Source: Vescimonas coprocola
Lineage (GTDB): Bacteria > Bacillota > Clostridia > Oscillospirales > Oscillospiraceae
DNA: 64,000 bases
Direction of reading: 5' to 3'
NCBI RefSeq assembly: GCF_018408575.1
Contig: NZ_AP023418.1
Span: 1,392,415-1,456,414, forward strand
Within the stretch, counting starts at the first letter, position 1; every line of letters begins with the position of its first letter. Below are positions 41,943-51,034 of the stretch, in pieces. The notes under the pieces are model-generated. The model was given only the letters and a program-made list of their open reading frames with translations. It searched no databases and had not been told where the DNA came from. The position numbers were made by a program, and so were the translations under genes.

Positions 41943-42266
41943 TCAGATCGCTTTGATTTTTTTGAGGTAGGCCACGGCATCGGTATGTCCGCAGAAGTAA
42001 ATGTGCTGCCGCTCCATGTCCTCCATTTGGCGGGCAAGGTTCAGATAGTCCACATACGCCCGATGCTCCTCTGCGGTCATGCGGATCTCGCCGCTGTCCT
42101 CATTCATTTTGTCGATGACGGGGTACTGTGTTTTCAGCTTGTCCATACGGTCGGAAAGCGCGGCGTAGTCCTCGTCGGTATTCAGCAAATCCATCACAAT
42201 ATCACTGTCGATCTCCGCAAAGGCATCCTCGATGCGGGATGGCAGGTCAAAATAGCTGTCGCTCAT
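41943..42266 (-). CDS. Hypothetical acidic ICE protein (107 aa)
   Basis: Not recognised. An acidic helical protein (DLPSRIEDAFAEIDSDIVMD) with a central MTAEEHRAYVDYLNLARQM helix. Last gene of the ArdA operon. ATG at 42266 is in the GGAAGTGAGCACC context. Confidence 0.6.
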   Translation of the reverse strand: MSDSYFDLPSRIEDAFAEIDSDIVMDLLNTDEDYAALSDRMDKLKTQYPVIDKMNEDSGEIRMTAEEHRAYVDYLNLARQMEDMERQHIYFCGHTDAVAYLKKIKAI

Positions 42267-42335
42267 GGTGCTCACTTCCTTATCGTTTTTATTATACTAT
42301 ACCCAAACCGTAAGGCAATATCAAAGGTGCAAATT

Positions 42336-43019
42336 TTATCGTTCGGGCTGTTCCGTCTGCCGTGTGACTGCGGAGCGGACAGGAAGAGCGGGTGAACTGA
42401 CCCGGTATTCGTCTGGGATGTTTTCGATGTCGCCGTCGTAGATGTCCACGAAGCGGCCGCCGTTTGACCGCACATATCCGTTATCTCCGAACACGCCGCC
42501 TTCTTCATACCGAATATCCCGTCCGAAGCTCTCATAGTCGATATAGTTTGCCAGTGCGCCGAGGCTGCTTGTGTCATAGCAGCCGCTTTCCTCGATCCAG
42601 TAATAGCCGAGATCGTAGTCATTCCGCACGCCGGACAGGTAATCAAAGCAGTCCAGGTTCTCGGTCAGGTTGATCAGCTCCTGCACACTGCCGGTGTTCT
42701 CGCCCAAGTCCAAAACCGCCTGCCAGAACTCGCTGCTCTCCCGCATCTCCATGATCTGCCCGGCAAGATAATTCAGCTCGCTCAGGCTTTCGTATTCGCC
42801 CAGCACCTTGCCGATGGCCGTGTCCGGGCAGTCGTAATCGGTGATGAACCATTCTTCATAGCGGCGGCCGATGCCGATGCGCCGGAAAACCACCTGCATT
42901 TCTTCATTTGTCACGGGGAACTTGACCCATTCGCCCACCAAACAGCCCTCGTTGTATTTGCCGAGGTTGGTAACAAAGGCTTCAAAGGCACAGTCCCTTG
43001 TATCTGCTATATTCATCAT
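42336..43019 (-). CDS. ardA: Anti-restriction protein ArdA
   Basis: A 227-aa acidic DNA-mimic protein that blocks type I restriction enzymes during transfer. Shows the ArdA start (FEAFVTNLGKYNEGCLVGEW), many Asp/Glu residues in the middle, and the closing Tyr/Asp-rich part. GGAGG precedes two ATG codons in a row. Confidence 0.9.
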   Translation of the reverse strand: MMNIADTRDCAFEAFVTNLGKYNEGCLVGEWVKFPVTNEEMQVVFRRIGIGRRYEEWFITDYDCPDTAIGKVLGEYESLSELNYLAGQIMEMRESSEFWQAVLDLGENTGSVQELINLTENLDCFDYLSGVRNDYDLGYYWIEESGCYDTSSLGALANYIDYESFGRDIRYEEGGVFGDNGYVRSNGGRFVDIYDGDIENIPDEYRVSSPALPVRSAVTRQTEQPER

Positions 43020-43034
43020 GATCGTTTGCCTCCG

Positions 43035-43580
43035 TTATCGCTCCTGTACCGGCGCCTGCCTGCGGGGAATGAGAAAGCCGTAAACATGGGCGATCTCGTC
43101 GCCCAGCCTGCGGGTCACTCTTGTAATGTCCGCACGGGTGGCAATGCCCCGGTAGATTTTTTCTTTCAGATTCTCGATCTGCGTGTCGCTCACGCCATCC
43201 TTATAGGCACGGTAGAGGTAATGGTTCGTGCCGTCGTGATGGATGGCGTCACAGCGGAAGTCGCCGTTTTTATCCACATACCAAGTGCTGTAATCTATGT
43301 CCCGTTCGTTGTAAAGGCAGTCCCGGATATTGCCGCTCGGAATCTCCTTATACCCCATGCGACGGCCGTTCCAAAGCCCCAGATCACCGACAACGAGAAT
43401 GGGACGGGAGAGCTGAATGTCCAGATTGGAGCGCTCGTCATCCAGATAGTCGCCGTTCAACTCATACATTAGCTCCATGCGCTCGGCTTCGGTGAGGTCG
43501 GGGTACTGCTCCTCCAAGTCCTCCCGCCAGTCGTCGTAGTCAATGTCGTTGCTCCAAATGATGTGTCTGCCGTCCTTCAT
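43035..43580 (-). CDS. Hypothetical ICE protein (181 aa)
   Basis: Not recognised. An acidic protein (HIIWSNDIDYDDWREDLEEQ) with an aromatic middle (LGLWNGRRMGYKEIPSG). Its start overlaps the stop of the winged-helix gene (ATGA), and it ends in the recurrent GAGCGATAA junction. Neighbouring ArdA and its composition suggest an accessory anti-restriction or DNA-mimic role, but that is a guess. Confidence 0.65.
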   Translation of the reverse strand: MKDGRHIIWSNDIDYDDWREDLEEQYPDLTEAERMELMYELNGDYLDDERSNLDIQLSRPILVVGDLGLWNGRRMGYKEIPSGNIRDCLYNERDIDYSTWYVDKNGDFRCDAIHHDGTNHYLYRAYKDGVSDTQIENLKEKIYRGIATRADITRVTRRLGDEIAHVYGFLIPRRQAPVQER

Positions 43581-43912
43581 TGCGTCCGTCCCTCGCTTTC
43601 CGTCATCAGAAATTGTCCGAACTCGGTAAAGGCGTACCAGTTCGTGCGGTCAAAACGGCTTTCGTTGAACCGTCCTTTGGTGAGAACCCGCCCTTTGACC
43701 AGCCGTTTCAGGGCGTAGTGGATCTCGTCATAGGACAGAAACGGAAAGAATCCCGTCATCATCTGCACCGAACACCGCACCCAGGCCTTACCCTCGTGGA
43801 GCTGCGGCGACTCGGTGCTTTTCTGCTCGATACAATCCCAAAGGAAGCAGGCCAGCACCGCCGCATTGACTCCGTATTTTTTTGCTATGTCCGAATCAAA
43901 GAAATGAACCAT
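43577..43912 (-). CDS. Winged-helix replication-initiator-like protein (111 aa)
   Basis: The start (VHFFDSDIAKKYGVNAAVLACFLWDCIEQK) and the SYDEIHYALKRLVKGRVLTK helix-wing fit the winged-helix domain found at the N-terminus of RepA- or phage replisome organiser proteins. It is much shorter than a full initiator. ATG at 43912 is preferred, after AAAGGAGG. Could be a replication or transcription regulator. Confidence 0.65.
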   Translation of the reverse strand: MVHFFDSDIAKKYGVNAAVLACFLWDCIEQKSTESPQLHEGKAWVRCSVQMMTGFFPFLSYDEIHYALKRLVKGRVLTKGRFNESRFDRTNWYAFTEFGQFLMTESEGRTQ

Positions 43913-43977
43913 AATTTTGCCTCCTTTTTTGTTTTCGGGATATGTAAAAGGGGCAGCGAAAGCCGCTGCCCCAAGGC

Positions 43978-44067
43978 TCACTTCTTCTTGGCTCTGATCT
44001 TCAGGAAGATCAAAGCGCCGACGATGAATACGACCAGCCCGATCGCCAGAATGGTTTTCAGTTCCAT
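43978..44067 (-). CDS. 29-residue membrane peptide
   Basis: One hydrophobic helix (TILAIGLVVFIVGALIFL) followed by KIRAKKK. Its ATG overlaps the adhesin stop as TAATG, and the ribosome site AAAGGAGGG lies within the end of the adhesin gene, so translation is coupled. Function unknown. Confidence 0.75.
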   Translation of the reverse strand: MELKTILAIGLVVFIVGALIFLKIRAKKK

Positions 44068-47000
44068 TACTCTGCACCCTCCTTTCTGCGTTTTCTGAAT
44101 CCGACTACGCCCAGCACAGCAGCGCCCGCAGCGGAAATGCCGAGCAGGGCAAGCCACAGGGCGGGGTTGCTGTCATCCCCGGTTTTCGGCGTGTCACGAA
44201 GTTCATTGTGCATCTCCACTTGCGTCACCGCACCTTCAAATACGGATGCCGTCTTGTCAGCGGGCAGCACATAGGCGGAAGATGCGCCGTCCGACACCTC
44301 GGACACCACATATTCACCGATGCGGAGATTTTCAATGATGATCTCGCCGTTTTTGTCGGTGGTGAATACGCCGACATAGCCGTTCGGTCCGGTGACTCGG
44401 AACGAGAAGCCCTCAATTTTGCCGTCTGAGGAAGTTTTGATGATTTTCAGAGAGCCGACCTGCGGCGCATTGACAAAGCCCTTTCCGGCCTCGTTCTCCA
44501 CCGTCACGGTCTTTCCGTCCTCGACGATCTCAAAATAGTAGGCGTTATCGTCCAGATAGAAGCCCGCCGGCGCTTTCGTTTCCTTGACGAAATAGCCACC
44601 GTAGAGCAGATCGGACATTTCATAAACGCCGATGCCGGTTTCGGTGAGTGTGCCAAGCCGTTCATCGTCGGCATCCAGCTCCTTATTGTCATTGCTGTCA
44701 CGGTAAACGGTGAACTCCGCACCCGTCAGCTTGTTGTCGGGATAGTCCCGGTCGGTTTTAGTGAGCTGTACCGTGCCACGGATGCAGGTGTTTTCAATCT
44801 CCACCTCGATCACCGCACAGTCCGCATCGACGGTCACGGGATAGGCTTTCTCCGACAGCACAAAGCCGGTCGGGGCTTCGATCTCCCGCACGATCCAGTT
44901 GCCATAAGGTACACGGGTAAAAGAAAAACTGCCGTCCTCGGCAGAGGTGGCAGTCAAAATGGCGTTTTCCGTCGTAAACTCGGTGCAGTCCGCACGGAAC
45001 AGCCCGATCAGCGCACCGGCAAGGCCGCTGCCGCCCTCGTTCTTTTTCAGCCCGCGGATCTCGCCGTAGAGCAGTTTGTTTTCGATGGGTGCGCCGCCGT
45101 TTGCCTTGATTTCCACCAGTGCCGTGTCCTGCCCGGCGTACTCAAACACGATGGGGTACTTTTCATCGGAGAGGATATAGTGTCCGTCCGTGGACAACTC
45201 TTTGAGATAATAGCTGCCAAACGGCAGATCGGTCTTGCAGACAGCGTGACCGTTTTCGTCCATCGACACGATCTCCAGCAGACCGTCGGCAGGAATGATG
45301 CTGCCGTCAGCGGCGGTCAGCTCCTCGGCGGCGAACAGCCCAAAGGTCACGGCGGAAAGCTCACCGTTTTTGCCGATGCCGAAGCGCTCGTCCTGCTCCA
45401 AGACCTTATCCAGAGAAACGGCGGCTTTCTGGCGCTCGTTGCAGAAGTCGGCAGCGGTTTCGGTGATCTCGACCTCCTGCCCGGCGTAGACAAGCTCTGC
45501 CGTGTGGATTTCGGTGTTCAGCACATAGCCGGTGGGTGCAGTGATTTCCTTGACCTCGTATTTGCCGAGATACAGCGGCTTACTTTCGGCAAGCCCCGTT
45601 TCGTCGGTGGTCACGGTATCGACGACCGCTCCGGCCGCATAGCGGAGCGTGCCGTCCGGCGTGATGATGTCCTCGGCAGCGGTGATCTCATAGACTGCAC
45701 CCTCAAGCCCCTTGACCGCAAACACCGGCTGATAGATGCCGTCCGCCTCGGTGACGGAAGAAAAGGCCTCTCCGCTCTTGTTGATTCGGATCACGCCTTT
45801 TTGCGCCGTGTTTGGCTTCGTGACCTCGACCACCGTAACGGTGTTTTCCTCCGTGGCGTTGTCGGCGGTCACATCAAAATAGATTGGCTCACTGTTCAGC
45901 GTGTAGCCGCAGGGGGCGGAAACCTCCACCAGCGAATAGCCCGTGCCATATTCCAGCTTTTCGGGTGTAATGAGATAGCCGTCGCTGTTCGTATAAAAGG
46001 TGTCAATGGTGGTGACTTCGGGATAGGTGAAAGTCTGCGTAATGAGCGACCTGTCCGGGCGGTAGAGCCGGAAGCCTGCGCCTGCCAGCGGAATGACCTT
46101 GCCCGTTTCGGCATCCACCTTGACGATCTTGATGTAACTCTCAAAATTGCGGTTGTTGGCAAGGTAGCGATAGGTCTGCCCGTCCTTGGCGATATACACA
46201 TCGAAATCGGCAAGCAGCTCACGGCCGTCCCAGCCCTTGGTCTGATGCACCGTATAGATGCCGTAGGGCAGATCTTTTGTGACCGCATAGCCGTTTTCAT
46301 CGCAGATCAGATAGTCACGCTCGGATGCCTTAGCGCTGTCATAAGAGCCTGCGGTTTTCAGGAAAACCGCAAACTCCGCTCCGGCCTCCGGCGTTTCAAG
46401 CTGGGTTTCGCCGTCGTCGGTGTGCTTGATGATGGCGATTCTGCCCTTGATGATCTGCTCGGTCACATCGTTTGCCGTGGTGTTGTATTCCATGGTGTAG
46501 TTCTTTGCCTCTGCGCCGATGGGATAAACGGCGCTGTCCAGCAGATAGCCCTCGGAGGGCGTGATCTCACGGATGGTCCAGTCGTCGCCGCAGACATAGT
46601 ATTTCGTGGTGAACTGCCCGTTGGCATCCGTAGTGTAGGCGTCCACAAGCTGGTCGCCCTTATAGATGCCGTAGACGGCACCGGCAAGGGTGGCATCGCC
46701 CTGCGGCAGACCCGTTTCGGCGTCGCTCTTGGTGACGGTCACATTCCACTTTTTCAGAATGTTCGTAAAGCTCTTGTTTGTGACGGTGTTCCATTCCACC
46801 GCCGCCGTCTGATTTGCGGGGACGACATAGCGGATCGCCGTATCGACTTCCTCCAGCGTATAGCCCGTGCCGATCAGCACATCGGAAAATACGGCTTTGC
46901 CCGTGCTGTCGGTCACGGCGTATTCATCCACCGCAAGCCCCGAAAGTGAAGTGCCGTAGAGGTGGAATTTCACGCCCTCGTTCAAGCCGTCCTCGGAGGT

Positions 47001-48308
47001 CTTGGTCACAATGAGGGTTCCGCGCTTCAAGGTATTATTGAAATTGACCGTTGCCACCTGACCGCTGACGACAGTGACACGGCGCACCTCCTGCGGCTCG
47101 TATTTGTCGCAGCTCTGCTCGGTGACGGTGTAAACGCCGGGGGCAAGGTTGTCGATCTGAATGACACCGCCCGCACCCGTCGTAACGGTCTTGTTCACGC
47201 CATTGCCGGTGATTGTAAAGGAAATGCCCTCGACCTTGCCGTCCTCACTTGTCTTGATGATCTTGGTGCTGCCGTAGGACACTTTCAGGTTAAGATAGGC
47301 TTTGACGGGATCGCTGATCGTGGCGCTGTAAGTGACCACATCCTGCATTGTTCCGTCGGGGCCGTAATGGCCGTCACTCCACACCACAACGCCTTTGCGA
47401 ATATTGGTTTTGGTAGCCGAGATTATCAAGGGCTTTGTAGGTGCCGCTTCGGCGGTGATCGTCAGTGTATTACCACGGGTCGTAAAATCGATTCCGGTCT
47501 GCTCTGAGGAAAAGGTATAATCACTCAGCACACCGTTGGTGTCGGTCAGAGTGGTCGTATAACGGCTACCGTCCCAATTCATCTCAACGGTCTGAGCCTT
47601 GCCTGTGCTTCGGGCCATAAAGCTTGGAAGGATGGTGTGTTTTTTCACACTGGCTTCCATACTGTCATAATAAGCAGAAAAACGGCTGTACAGCGGATGG
47701 CTTGTCCGATAAACGGATTTCACGGCATCAGCTCTGCCGGGGTCAACATGGTTAAAGTTTGCATCACGCTCACCGACAACGGTTTCCCATACCAAAACCT
47801 GTGTTGCCATCATGTGCGCCAACTTGTCGGCATCTGCATTATTCTGTGAACGCCAGCCGAGAGACAGATTGCCCTGATAACCGTACTGCATGATCCGTCC
47901 CAGCAGCGTCTTGATCGTATCGGCATCAATGGTACTGTTGCACTCGGATGGGTAGTCCTTCCAATAATCTTCGCCATAGCGGGTGTAAGTTCTTTCCAGC
48001 AGACGGGGTACGCCCGGTTCAATGCAATAACAGGCCGGGCCGTTAAAGTCCCCAATAGTGTGCAGTGTTGTCATCCATGTTTTTTCGCCGGATGTCCAGC
48101 CGTTCATATAATGAAGTTCATCATGTCCCCATGTGCCGCTGGTATCCAGATTTGCATCTCCGTTTCTGGGAAATGCCACAGAATAGGACTTTGCCGTTTC
48201 CGCCGGAACCGATGTGGCAAGGGCAGTCACACTGCTTCCAAGAATAGTAGTGAAGCAGATCAATAGAGCCAAAAGCCCCGAAATGCTCCTGCGATAAAAC
48301 TTTTTCAT
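44067..48308 (-). CDS. Giant thioester/Cna-B (SpaA-like) adhesin
   Basis: A 1413-aa secreted surface protein. Signal peptide (about 1-32), then a thioester domain with C95 (YCIEP) and Q170 (TQVLVWE), which would form an internal Cys-Gln bond that can attach covalently to host surfaces. From about residue 370 come roughly a dozen Cna-B/SpaA repeats, each with a Lys strand (IIKTSEDGKVEG, ITKTDRDY) and a G.Y.(L/V).E closing strand. The end has TPKTGDD, a hydrophobic helix and FRKRRKEGAE, an atypical sortase tail (Thr for Leu). CTn-type ICEs often encode such a protein beside rep/par genes; it may help cells clump for transfer. Start at 48308 follows AAGGAGG. Confidence 0.93.
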   Translation of the reverse strand: MKKFYRRSISGLLALLICFTTILGSSVTALATSVPAETAKSYSVAFPRNGDANLDTSGTWGHDELHYMNGWTSGEKTWMTTLHTIGDFNGPACYCIEPGVPRLLERTYTRYGEDYWKDYPSECNSTIDADTIKTLLGRIMQYGYQGNLSLGWRSQNNADADKLAHMMATQVLVWETVVGERDANFNHVDPGRADAVKSVYRTSHPLYSRFSAYYDSMEASVKKHTILPSFMARSTGKAQTVEMNWDGSRYTTTLTDTNGVLSDYTFSSEQTGIDFTTRGNTLTITAEAAPTKPLIISATKTNIRKGVVVWSDGHYGPDGTMQDVVTYSATISDPVKAYLNLKVSYGSTKIIKTSEDGKVEGISFTITGNGVNKTVTTGAGGVIQIDNLAPGVYTVTEQSCDKYEPQEVRRVTVVSGQVATVNFNNTLKRGTLIVTKTSEDGLNEGVKFHLYGTSLSGLAVDEYAVTDSTGKAVFSDVLIGTGYTLEEVDTAIRYVVPANQTAAVEWNTVTNKSFTNILKKWNVTVTKSDAETGLPQGDATLAGAVYGIYKGDQLVDAYTTDANGQFTTKYYVCGDDWTIREITPSEGYLLDSAVYPIGAEAKNYTMEYNTTANDVTEQIIKGRIAIIKHTDDGETQLETPEAGAEFAVFLKTAGSYDSAKASERDYLICDENGYAVTKDLPYGIYTVHQTKGWDGRELLADFDVYIAKDGQTYRYLANNRNFESYIKIVKVDAETGKVIPLAGAGFRLYRPDRSLITQTFTYPEVTTIDTFYTNSDGYLITPEKLEYGTGYSLVEVSAPCGYTLNSEPIYFDVTADNATEENTVTVVEVTKPNTAQKGVIRINKSGEAFSSVTEADGIYQPVFAVKGLEGAVYEITAAEDIITPDGTLRYAAGAVVDTVTTDETGLAESKPLYLGKYEVKEITAPTGYVLNTEIHTAELVYAGQEVEITETAADFCNERQKAAVSLDKVLEQDERFGIGKNGELSAVTFGLFAAEELTAADGSIIPADGLLEIVSMDENGHAVCKTDLPFGSYYLKELSTDGHYILSDEKYPIVFEYAGQDTALVEIKANGGAPIENKLLYGEIRGLKKNEGGSGLAGALIGLFRADCTEFTTENAILTATSAEDGSFSFTRVPYGNWIVREIEAPTGFVLSEKAYPVTVDADCAVIEVEIENTCIRGTVQLTKTDRDYPDNKLTGAEFTVYRDSNDNKELDADDERLGTLTETGIGVYEMSDLLYGGYFVKETKAPAGFYLDDNAYYFEIVEDGKTVTVENEAGKGFVNAPQVGSLKIIKTSSDGKIEGFSFRVTGPNGYVGVFTTDKNGEIIIENLRIGEYVVSEVSDGASSAYVLPADKTASVFEGAVTQVEMHNELRDTPKTGDDSNPALWLALLGISAAGAAVLGVVGFRKRRKEGAE

Positions 48309-48331
48309 TTGTTTACCTCCTTGTTGACATG

Positions 48332-48358
48332 AAAAAAGCACCGCATTACTGCGATGCT
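48332..48358 (-). terminator. Terminator after the lipoprotein gene
   Basis: AGCATCGCA pairs with TGCGGTGCT around a four-base loop, followed by TTTTTTC on the minus strand. Confidence 0.75.
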
Positions 48359-48375
48359 TCCTTCTGTGTGTGAAA

Positions 48376-49008
48376 TTACGCGTACCCGATATAGAGCAGA
48401 TGGCTGTTGGTGCTGACTGCTTCGCACCATACCCAAATATCCGTGATGGTTTCATCTGCGGCATAGCGATTCAGACGGGAACAAATATCCCGTTCAAGAT
48501 AGATACAGTCCGCATCTGCATCAATAGGTGTATCCCAGCAATCGACCGCCGTGCTTTCCGGCCGCAGTCCCACGCTTTCGGCATAGGCTTTGGTGTAGTC
48601 GATCCAAGTCTGAATATCAAACTTCGGCTCGGCAGGTTCTTCTGCGGCAGGCGGTTCGGTTTCCTGCATCGGCGGATCGGTGGGTGCTGCCGGTGGCGGC
48701 TCGGATGCTTTCGGCGGCGCAGGCTCTATGGTGCTGCTCTCTATCGGCAGCGGTGTTCTGTCTGCGGCAGATGTTGAAGCCACCGACGGCATTTCCGCCG
48801 TTTCGGGTTCTGCGGTGCTCTCTGCGGAAATTTCTGTACTTTCCGAAACAGAAACGGTTGTGCGCGCCTGCGGCACAATGCTTTGCACAGGCTCGGTCAT
48901 GACCGTTTTCTCCGAAGATGGCGTCCCCTCGGAATGCTCTGCATTTGCACAGCCCGAAACAGAAAGAGCCAGCATCGCGAAAGCGGCAATCATCCACGTT
49001 TTTCTCAT
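48376..49008 (-). CDS. Secreted lipoprotein with disordered Pro/Glu/Ser linker
   Basis: A 210-aa protein with a lipobox (ALSVSGC, Cys20). Residues 21-130 are low complexity (Ser, Thr, Glu, Pro, Ala) and a small C-terminal domain follows (KFDIQTWIDYTKAYAESVG). The gene lies between parB and the giant adhesin. Role unknown; the place suggests a surface part of the transfer apparatus. ATG at 49008 follows AAAGGAGG. The 200 bases up to parB hold no gene. Confidence 0.78.
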   Translation of the reverse strand: MRKTWMIAAFAMLALSVSGCANAEHSEGTPSSEKTVMTEPVQSIVPQARTTVSVSESTEISAESTAEPETAEMPSVASTSAADRTPLPIESSTIEPAPPKASEPPPAAPTDPPMQETEPPAAEEPAEPKFDIQTWIDYTKAYAESVGLRPESTAVDCWDTPIDADADCIYLERDICSRLNRYAADETITDIWVWCEAVSTNSHLLYIGYA

Positions 49009-49209
49009 GTTCGCAAACCTCCTTTGCCGTTTCATTGTACGGTCTGCCGCCGAAAATGGCAAAGCTGCAAGAACTGCCGCCTCTTGTAATTTCTCTTTTT
49101 CGGGAAGTACAGGTAGTTTTTGAGGGGGAGAGGTGTGGAGAGGGGGAACAAGCAAACACCGCCGTACACTCATCGGAAATGGGTATGGCTGTCCCTTGGT
49201 AGTGAAATT

Positions 49210-50151
49210 CTACCTTTCGGCTTCACGATCACGCTGCCGTTTGCGGTATAGCTCCAAAGCCTTAATAATGGTATCTTCGATTTTCTGTGCGGGCGTCCCC
49301 GGCGCAAAATATTTGCTGATACGCTCTTTCGACATTTTGAACTGCTCTTTCTGATTCGGCTTTTCCTCCTGCATGATGGAGAGGATGACTTCCTCGGTCA
49401 GCTTGCCGTCCTTGCTAAACTCCTTCATTTTGATGGCCTGCGCCAAAGACGGCGTGCAGTCCTCACATTCCATGGTGCTGTACAGGGCTTCCTGCTGCTT
49501 TGAAGAAAGGTAGGAAAGCTCCACGGCAGGGCGGAAAGCGATTTTCCCGTCGTCCACCATTTGCAGGATGGAGGGGATCAGCTCGGTCAGACGGATATAG
49601 CGTTGGATTTGGGTATTGCTATCCGGCGATTTAGCCGCCAGCAGCTCCCTTGATGTTTTACCATCGAAATTCTGTCCCACTGGGACAGAATTTTCCTTGC
49701 TTGGTCTGCCTACTTGCCGTTTCATCGCATCCAGCTTCATTTTATAGGCAAATGCCTTTTCGGACGGCAGGATCGTTTCCCGTTGCAGGTTGCTGTCCAC
49801 CATGATAATGGTCGCTTCATCATCGGTGAGATCACGGACGATACAGGGAATCTCCGGCAGCTCTGCCAAGGTTGCCGCAAACTTGCGCCTGTGACCTGCC
49901 ACCATTTCATAGCCGCCGTCCGCTTTCGGGCGGACAAGAGCCGGAACTAACACACCGTATTTTCGGACGCTCTCGACCATCTCTGCCATTGCCTCGTCCT
50001 GTTTGACCTTGAACGGGTGATTCGGGAAGTCGGAGATCTCGGCAGGATTCAGCGTCACGACCTTTTCAAGCTGCGATTCCGCACGGCTTTCATCGGTGGA
50101 GAACAGGTCATCGAGCGGCGTCATCCCTAAATCTCTCGTTTTTACGCTCAA
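49210..50151 (-). CDS. parB: ParB-family partition protein
   Basis: A 313-aa ParB/Spo0J-like protein with the N-terminal CTPase domain (PFKVKQDEAMAEMVESVRKYG, AGHRRKFAA) and a central helix-turn-helix part. It begins with TTG at 50151 nine bases after AGGAGG, overlapping parA; an ATG at 50124 is an alternative. Works with ParA to hold and segregate the excised circle. No parS-like repeat was seen. Confidence 0.92.
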   Translation of the reverse strand: MSVKTRDLGMTPLDDLFSTDESRAESQLEKVVTLNPAEISDFPNHPFKVKQDEAMAEMVESVRKYGVLVPALVRPKADGGYEMVAGHRRKFAATLAELPEIPCIVRDLTDDEATIIMVDSNLQRETILPSEKAFAYKMKLDAMKRQVGRPSKENSVPVGQNFDGKTSRELLAAKSPDSNTQIQRYIRLTELIPSILQMVDDGKIAFRPAVELSYLSSKQQEALYSTMECEDCTPSLAQAIKMKEFSKDGKLTEEVILSIMQEEKPNQKEQFKMSKERISKYFAPGTPAQKIEDTIIKALELYRKRQRDREAER

Positions 50152-50932
50152 TCTCCAACACCTCCTTTGTCAGCGCACGGTATGCGGCGGCGACCTTGCC
50201 GTTCTTGTCGTGGGCAAAGATGCTCTTGCCCCGGCCGCTGGTTTCTGCGGCTCGGACGGAAAAGGGTATTTCCGTTCCAAACACACGGATCTTCTCGCCG
50301 TAGTGGGCGCGCAGAGAAGCGATGATCTCCTTCGCCTCGTTGGTACGGCTGTCCACCATCGTAAAAAGGATGCCGTCAATTTTCAGCTTGGGATTGATCT
50401 GCCGTTTGACCTTTGCGATGGACTGCATCAGCAGATCCAGCCCCTTTGCCGACAGAAACGACGGCTGCGACGGAATGATCACGCTGTCCGCTGCGGCCAG
50501 TGAGTTGATCGGCATCATACCGAGCGAGGGCATACAGTCAATGAGGATATAGTCGTAATGGGGTTTGACCGAATTGATATATGTCCGCAGTACGCTCTCT
50601 CGGCTCATAGCGTTGATGAGCCGAATTTCCATGCCCGACAAGTCGATGTTCGCAGGGAGCAGGTCTACGCCTTCGCCATGGTGCAAAATACCGTAGCTGT
50701 CCGGCATGGGCGTGTCGTCGATCACATTCTGCATCACATCCGCCAGCGTCACGGGCAGCTCATCCGGCTTCGGGTAGCCGAGGGAAAGCGTCAGGGAGCC
50801 TTGCGCATCGGCGTCGATCAGCAAGACCCGCTTGTTCTCCTGTGCCAGTCCGATGCCGAGATTGGCGGTGGTCGTGGTTTTACCCACGCCTCCCTTTTGG
50901 TTCGTCACCGCGATCACTTTGCAATTCGCCAT
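50108..50932 (-). CDS. parA: ParA-family partition ATPase
   Basis: A 274-aa deviant Walker ATPase: KGGVGKTTTTANLGIGLA, LLIDADAQGSLTLSLGY and the DYILIDCMPSLG strand. Together with parB it would stabilise the ICE when circular. AGGAGG precedes the ATG. It overlaps parB by 44 bases. Confidence 0.95.
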   Translation of the reverse strand: MANCKVIAVTNQKGGVGKTTTTANLGIGLAQENKRVLLIDADAQGSLTLSLGYPKPDELPVTLADVMQNVIDDTPMPDSYGILHHGEGVDLLPANIDLSGMEIRLINAMSRESVLRTYINSVKPHYDYILIDCMPSLGMMPINSLAAADSVIIPSQPSFLSAKGLDLLMQSIAKVKRQINPKLKIDGILFTMVDSRTNEAKEIIASLRAHYGEKIRVFGTEIPFSVRAAETSGRGKSIFAHDKNGKVAAAYRALTKEVLEIERKNERFRDDAAR

Positions 50933-50958
50933 ATGGGGTTCCTCCTTTACATAGATTT

Positions 50959-50985
50959 AGCCGCCTGCGGCGAAGCAGGCGGCTA
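50959..50985 (-). other. Hairpin in the parA leader
   Basis: A perfect 11-bp stem (TAGCCGCCTGC and its complement) with a short loop lies 27 bases before the parA start without a T-run. It may affect parA expression. Confidence 0.4.
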
Positions 50986-50997
50986 TGTACGGGTATG

Positions 50998-51030
50998 AAA
51001 AAAGCCACCTGCATTTCTGCAAATGGCTTA
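50998..51030 (-). terminator. Terminator after the right-end Xis-like gene
   Basis: AAGCCATTTGCA pairs with TGCAGGTGGCTT around a four-base loop, followed by TTTTC. Confidence 0.75.
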
Positions 51031-51034
51031 ATGG

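Noticed and set aside
45180-46949. A plus-strand frame of 589 codons opposite the thioester adhesin
   Set aside because: Shadow of the adhesin.
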